From Bacillota bacterium (GTDB taxonomy: Bacteria > Bacillota > Clostridia > Christensenellales > QAND01): a stretch of 9,754 nucleotides of DNA. The notes under the pieces are model-generated. The model saw only the letters and a list, made by a program, of their open reading frames with translations. It searched no databases and was not told the DNA's origin. Position numbers and translations under genes: made by a program. Shown piece by piece: positions 6,452 to 9,754 of this stretch. The stretch spans positions 1-9,754 of the forward strand of contig DXZF01000071.1 in the NCBI GenBank assembly GCA_019415425.1, given 5' to 3'. How positions within the stretch are numbered: the first letter of the stretch is position 1; each line of letters begins with the position of its first letter.

Positions 6452-6892
6452 TTGGATCACCGTTTACAACAGGATTCGCCGGTCTATGCGCACAGCTTTG
6501 AGGTCGCGCGCGCTGCACTGCGCCTTGCGGCCAGCCTGACGCGCGAAGAGGAGCGCACCATCAAAGAAGAGTATCAGCAAAAGGGAATTCGCGGTTGTGC
6601 CGTGGACTTTGGCGGCGAATACAACAACAGCGTGGCCAAGGTGGTAGAGCGCGCCGTGGTGGCCGCCAAACGCGAAAACATCATTGCCGACAGGCACAAT
6701 GAAGTGGGCGTGGTTGCGGGCGCTGCGCATGAGGCCATGCAGCAGATTGCCAGCCGTGCGATGGGCTTGTCCATTGGCGGCAAGATCGGCATCGCCCGCC
6801 AGGATGAACACCTGACGGTGTGCGTGTTTTTCGGCGTTGGGCTTCTGCACTTAAACGAAGTGACGGTGGGGCTTGGACATCGCGCGCTATAG
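6452..6892 (+). CDS. HutP-family protein
   Basis: A 146-residue protein resembling HutP, the hexameric RNA-binding antiterminator that in B. subtilis senses L-histidine and a divalent metal and turns on the hut operon. Family-like parts are the helical stretch VAKVVERAVVAAKRENII, then HNEVGVVAGAAHEAM, and the C-terminal FFGVGLLHLNEVTVGLGHRAL. Histidines H82, H93, H133 and H143 are candidates for metal or ligand binding by analogy; I cannot align them with certainty. Length is close to B. subtilis HutP. The start is TTG at 6452, set by GGGAGGG at 6438-6444, 7 nt away. No histidine-degradation gene is in the window; the next gene is cmk. The family call comes from recalled resemblance of the C-terminal half, and a function in histidine control is only inferred. 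Confidence 0.72.
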   Translation: MDHRLQQDSPVYAHSFEVARAALRLAASLTREEERTIKEEYQQKGIRGCAVDFGGEYNNSVAKVVERAVVAAKRENIIADRHNEVGVVAGAAHEAMQQIASRAMGLSIGGKIGIARQDEHLTVCVFFGVGLLHLNEVTVGLGHRAL

Positions 6893-6905
6893 GAGGAACC
6901 GCTGT

Positions 6906-7577
6906 ATGCAGCAACATTTGGTCATTGCCATCGATGGGCCGGCCGGAGCCGGCAAGAGCACGGTGGCAAAGCAGCTGGCCACGCGCTTTCATGTACATGT
7001 ATTGGATACGGGTGCACTGTTCCGCGCGTTTGCGCTGTGCGTATTGCGAAAGGGGATCGATCCGCTGGATGCGCCCGCAGTCGAGCAGGCGCTCAAGGAC
7101 GCCCGGTTGGATATCGAAACGACCGCACAGGGGCAGCGGACGCTGCTCAACGGCGAAGACGTCTCGGCGCTGATCCGTACGCCCGAGGTATCCGCCGGGG
7201 CGTCGGCATTGGGGGCGAACCCCTATGTGCGAGGGGTATTGACGCAGCAGGTGCGGCAGATCGCACAGACCCGTTCGCTGGTCGTGGACGGGCGCGACGT
7301 GGGGACGGCGATGCTGCCAGACGCCAAGGTCAAGTTTTTTTTGACGGCTTCCGCAGAGGAGCGGGCACGCCGGCGCATGCTGGAGCAGCAGGCGGCTGGG
7401 CAACAGCAGCGTTTCGAAGCGGTTTTACAGGAAATCGAGCAGCGCGACGCCTTTGACATGCAGCGCGAAATCGCGCCGCTTTGTCAAGCAGAGGATGCGC
7501 ATGTGGTGGATTCCACCGGCCTGACCATTGCCGATGTGGTCAGCCAGATGGCGCGCATCGTGGAGGCATCGCTGTGA
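6906..7577 (+). CDS. cmk: Cytidylate kinase
   Basis: A 223-residue nucleoside monophosphate kinase that phosphorylates CMP and dCMP with ATP in pyrimidine salvage and in recycling CMP released by lipid synthesis and RNA decay. The P-loop is GPAGAGKST at residues 11-19. DTGALFRA at 34-41 corresponds to the CMP-binding DTGxxYRA motif, here with Leu-Phe where Met-Tyr is common. VVDGRDVGT at 126-134 and LTASAEERARRR (the lid region) are both family signatures. AGGAGG at 6891-6896 lies 9 nt before the ATG; an upstream in-frame TTG at 6873 has no site. The stop overlaps the plsC start by 4 nt, matching the common cmk-plsC-ispH-S1 order in Clostridia. Confidence 0.97.
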   Translation: MQQHLVIAIDGPAGAGKSTVAKQLATRFHVHVLDTGALFRAFALCVLRKGIDPLDAPAVEQALKDARLDIETTAQGQRTLLNGEDVSALIRTPEVSAGASALGANPYVRGVLTQQVRQIAQTRSLVVDGRDVGTAMLPDAKVKFFLTASAEERARRRMLEQQAAGQQQRFEAVLQEIEQRDAFDMQREIAPLCQAEDAHVVDSTGLTIADVVSQMARIVEASL

Positions 7578-8212
7578 AAGAGGAGAATTTTCCCAAGAAA
7601 AAGACGTGGTTGTATCGCATCGGTTGGCCGGTGGTGTGGGTATTCTGCAAACTGGTTTTCCGCCTGAAGATCATTCGCCAGGCGCCCGCGCTTCCTGACG
7701 GCGCAATGGTCTTGTGCGGCAATCACCTGCACGCGCTGGATCCGCTGCCATTTTCCATGATCACACGCCGGCAGATCTACTACATGTCCAAAAAAGAGGT
7801 GTTCCAAAAGCGCTTTTTGGGCTGGCTGGTCACACAGCTGGGCGCATATCCCGTCGACCGGGAGGGGAACGACATCAAGAGTGTGCGGCATACGCTTTCG
7901 CTTTTGAAAAAGGGAGGCGTCATTGGCATTTTCCCGGAGGGCACTCGCAGCAAAGACGGGCAGGTGCACGCATTTCACTCCGGTGCAGCGATGTTTGCGC
8001 TGCGCACCGGCGCTGCATTGGTACCGGTTGGGTTTTACGGTACCTTCAAGCCGTTTTCCAAGCTGGTGATGATCGTCGGCGCACCGATGGATCTTTCGGC
8101 CTATATGGCACAAAAAGCGGATAACGATACAATTGCGGAAGTGACACAGTGCCTGCGTGCGCGTGTCATGGAGTTGGTGGAGCAGGCAAAACAATGTGTG
8201 CAAAAATCATAG
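7574..8212 (+). CDS. plsC: 1-acyl-sn-glycerol-3-phosphate acyltransferase
   Basis: A 212-residue acyltransferase that adds the second acyl chain to lysophosphatidic acid, giving phosphatidic acid for phospholipids at the inner face of the membrane. The catalytic NHLHALD at 50-56 contains the HX4D pair H51 and D56. FPEGTRS at 120-126 is the phosphate-binding block. One hydrophobic helix near residues 13-30 (IGWPVVWVFCKLVF) should anchor it in the membrane. The start is GTG at 7574, overlapping the cmk stop as GTGA, with GGAGG at 7562-7566, 7 nt away. Its last 19 nt overlap ispH. Length is at the short end but usual for clostridial PlsC. Confidence 0.95.
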   Translation: MKEENFPKKKTWLYRIGWPVVWVFCKLVFRLKIIRQAPALPDGAMVLCGNHLHALDPLPFSMITRRQIYYMSKKEVFQKRFLGWLVTQLGAYPVDREGNDIKSVRHTLSLLKKGGVIGIFPEGTRSKDGQVHAFHSGAAMFALRTGAALVPVGFYGTFKPFSKLVMIVGAPMDLSAYMAQKADNDTIAEVTQCLRARVMELVEQAKQCVQKS

Positions 8213-9754
8213 AAGGCAAACACAACGGATTCTGTTTTGGCGTACAGAGCGCGGTGGATGCAGTAGAAGAGGCGTTGCGCACCCATCAGACAGTCTATAC
8301 CTTTGGGCCCATCATTCACAATGAAGCCGTGGTACAGCGCCTGAAGGAGAAAGGCGCTGTCTGTGCAGACGCCATCGAAGAGGTGCCCTGTGGCGGCACG
8401 CTGGTCATTCGCAGCCACGGTGCGCCGCCCAGCGTCTATCGCGCCTGTCAGGAGCGTGGGCTTTGCGTCATTGACGCCACGTGCCCGTTTGTGGCGCGCA
8501 TCCACCAAATCGTGGCGGAGGCGACGCGCCAGGGAAGGCGTGTGGTCATCGCGGGGCGTGCGGACCATCCAGAGGTCATCGGTATCTATGGCTTTTGTGG
8601 CGAGGGGGCCTGCATCGTGGACAGCGCCGATCACCTGCCAGCATTTGCGCCCGAGGAACGGCTGTTTTTGGTGGCACAGACGACGTTTATTCCTTCTGAG
8701 TTTGCACGCATTGAAGCGGCGCTCAGGGAGAAGGTGGCGGATGTCGTCAGCCAGAACACCATCTGCCAGGCGACGGAGCAGCGCCAGAAAGAGGCCGATG
8801 CGCTGAGCCGACAGTGCGATGCAATGGTCGTTGTGGGGGGCAAACACAGCAGCAACACCCGCAAATTGATGGAAATTTGCAAAAAAAATTGCCAAAACAC
8901 ACAAATTGTTGAAACTGCGGGCGATGTATCAGTTGAAAAACTGCCGTTAAATGGTATAATAGGGATTGTTGCAGGTGCATCTACACCGCAATGGTCAATC
9001 AGGGAGGTAATAGCCAGCATGAATGAACAAGATCTCAATGTCCCCGTCGTCGAAGAACAGGTCGACGCCACAACGCCGCAAGTGGAAGAAGCGGCCCCTG
9101 TCACCGAAAGCGAGCCGGTGGCTGCACAGCAGACCGAGCCCGAAAAAGAAGCCGAACCCGAGCGCGAGTTGACGCCGGAAGAGAGCTTTGAGCGTGACTT
9201 GGAGAAATCCCTGGTGCGTATCCGCCCCGGCCAGATCAAAAAGGGCACGGTTGTACAGATTGTGGGCGATGACGTATTTGTGAACATCGGCTATAAAGCG
9301 GATGGCGTGATCCCGCAGAGTGAGCTTTCAACCGATCCCAAAGTTTCCGCAGCGGATATCCTTGCCGTTGGTGACGAGGTCAGTGTGGAGATTTTGAAGG
9401 TCAACGATGGCGAAGGCAACGTGTTGCTTTCCAAAAAGGCAGTCGATCGCCGTAACGCAGACCGTCAGGCAATTGCTGACCTGGAAGACGGACGCTATTT
9501 TGACGTTACCGTCCGGCAGGCAGTCAAGAGCGGCGTACTCACTGAGTATCGCGGCGCCCGTGTGTTCATTCCGGCCTCTCAGCTCTCTGATCGCTACGTG
9601 GAAAACCTGGAAGAGTTTGTCGGCAAGAAGTTGACCGTCAAAGCCATCGAAGTCGATAAGTCGCGCCGCCGCGTGGTGGCCAGCCATCGCCAGGTGCTGC
9701 GCGAGCAGGCCATCGCCGCCAGGAAAGAAAAGTATGCGCAGTTTGAGCCCGGCC
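8194..9754 (+). CDS. ispH: IspH fused to ribosomal protein S1 (right end cut by window)
   Basis: One frame runs without a stop from ATG 8194 to the window edge (520 complete codons). Residues 1-275 are IspH, the 4Fe-4S enzyme that makes IPP and DMAPP from HMBPP in the last step of the MEP pathway. Cluster cysteines are C14 (NGFCFGV), C97 (DATCP) and C191 (NTIC); H42, H125 and E127 (HPEV), T163/T164, SSN at 219-221 and S263 (GASTP) line the active site. Residues 276-340 are an acidic, Glu/Pro-rich linker. S1 RNA-binding repeats follow at about 345-415 (IKKGTVVQIVGDDVFVNIGYK) split by the usual loop, and 430-502. S1 helps the ribosome bind mRNA. Such fusions are known in Clostridia. The start overlaps plsC by 19 nt with GGTGGAG 11 nt upstream. 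The number of S1 repeats in total cannot be seen. Confidence 0.94.
   Translation, partial: MCAKIIEGKHNGFCFGVQSAVDAVEEALRTHQTVYTFGPIIHNEAVVQRLKEKGAVCADAIEEVPCGGTLVIRSHGAPPSVYRACQERGLCVIDATCPFVARIHQIVAEATRQGRRVVIAGRADHPEVIGIYGFCGEGACIVDSADHLPAFAPEERLFLVAQTTFIPSEFARIEAALREKVADVVSQNTICQATEQRQKEADALSRQCDAMVVVGGKHSSNTRKLMEICKKNCQNTQIVETAGDVSVEKLPLNGIIGIVAGASTPQWSIREVIASMNEQDLNVPVVEEQVDATTPQVEEAAPVTESEPVAAQQTEPEKEAEPERELTPEESFERDLEKSLVRIRPGQIKKGTVVQIVGDDVFVNIGYKADGVIPQSELSTDPKVSAADILAVGDEVSVEILKVNDGEGNVLLSKKAVDRRNADRQAIADLEDGRYFDVTVRQAVKSGVLTEYRGARVFIPASQLSDRYVENLEEFVGKKLTVKAIEVDKSRRRVVASHRQVLREQAIAARKEKYAQFEPG
8933..8960 (+). promoter_or_regulatory. Internal sigma-A promoter within the ispH domain
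   Basis: TTGAAA at 8933-8938 and TATAAT at 8955-8960 are 16 bp apart, and TGG in front of the -10 box gives a perfect extended -10 (TGnTATAAT). Transcription should start near 8967, giving a 52-nt leader before the S1 ATG. The box lies in an AT-rich island inside a GC-rich gene, with an A8 run about 50 bp upstream of the -35 box. Codons here end in A or T far more than in the rest of the gene. Confidence 0.7.
8969..8991 (+). other. Hairpin at the 5' end of the predicted S1 transcript
   Basis: TTGC at 8969-8972 plus GGTG at 8974-8977 pair with CACC at 8984-8987 and GCAA at 8988-8991, with one bulged A and a 6-nt loop. The hairpin starts about 2 nt after the predicted transcription start of the internal promoter. 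It overlaps codons for the conserved GASTP loop of IspH. Confidence 0.45.
9002..9007 (+). promoter_or_regulatory. Ribosome binding site for independent S1 translation
   Basis: GGGAGG lies 11 nt before the in-frame ATG at 9019. It occurs at the exact junction between the last IspH residues (REVIAS) and the first residues expected of a free S1 protein, which argues that it is a functional site and not chance. Confidence 0.65.
9019..9754 (+). other. Alternative product: separate ribosomal protein S1 from an internal start
   Basis: Reading the same frame from ATG 9019 gives MNEQDLNVPVVEEQ, then an acidic stretch and ESFERDLEKSLVRIRPGQ before the first S1 repeat. This is how free clostridial and Bacillus S1-like proteins usually begin. 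With the promoter at 8933-8960 and the binding site at 9002-9007, a free S1 is likely made beside the fusion. This is inference; the frame, promoter and binding site are seen directly. Confidence 0.5.

Noticed and set aside
6990..6999. Palindrome CATGTACATG in cmk as an operator
   Set aside because: It is inside coding sequence for His-Val-His-Val, far from any promoter, and is short enough to occur by chance.
1..9754. CRISPR array, insertion sequence, prophage or defence genes
   Set aside because: I saw no spaced direct repeats, transposase, integrase or terminal inverted repeats. All genes are chromosomal housekeeping or sporulation types.

Overview
The window reads as a piece of a spore-forming Firmicutes chromosome, most likely a GC-rich member of the Clostridia. 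Three things point there: a YtfJ/GerW spore protein followed by a PBP5-type D,D-carboxypeptidase and an RluB-type pseudouridine synthase; an IspH (LytB) enzyme fused in frame to ribosomal protein S1, an arrangement known from Clostridia; and strong GGAGG ribosome binding sites with frequent TTG and GTG starts. All genes lie on the + strand. I judge the DNA to be clearly GC-rich by eye but did not count it. I cannot name the genus.

Region 1 (1-764) holds the C-terminal end of a DUF2953 (YtfI-like) protein, translationally coupled to ytfJ, and closes with a textbook intrinsic terminator. Region 2 (765-1949) is a single gene for a secreted serine D-Ala-D-Ala carboxypeptidase. It is preceded by a sequence resembling a sigma-E (mother-cell sporulation) promoter. 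In Bacillus subtilis dacB is followed by spmA and spmB and then rluB; here spmAB are absent and rluB comes next.

Region 3 (1946-2161) is a non-coding leader. A near-consensus sigma-A promoter has its -35 box on the dac stop codon. The predicted RNA contains several hairpins and a terminator-like stem with seven Ts directly abutting the rluB ribosome binding site, so attenuation of the following operon is possible.

Region 4 (2162-9754) is one tightly packed cluster, probably a polycistron, with gaps from -19 to +26 nt: rluB, a MurR/RpiR-family regulator, a histidine phosphatase, an HI0933-type flavoprotein, an esterase, a HutP-family protein, cmk, plsC and the ispH-S1 fusion. It mixes rRNA modification, CMP recycling, phospholipid acylation, isoprenoid synthesis and translation, so it looks like a housekeeping operon with two regulators embedded.

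The most striking feature is inside the fusion gene. An AT-rich island at the end of the ispH part contains an extended -10 sigma-A promoter, a hairpin just after the predicted start site, a strong ribosome binding site and an ATG that begins a normal-looking free S1 protein. The single reading frame may therefore give both an IspH-S1 fusion and separate S1.
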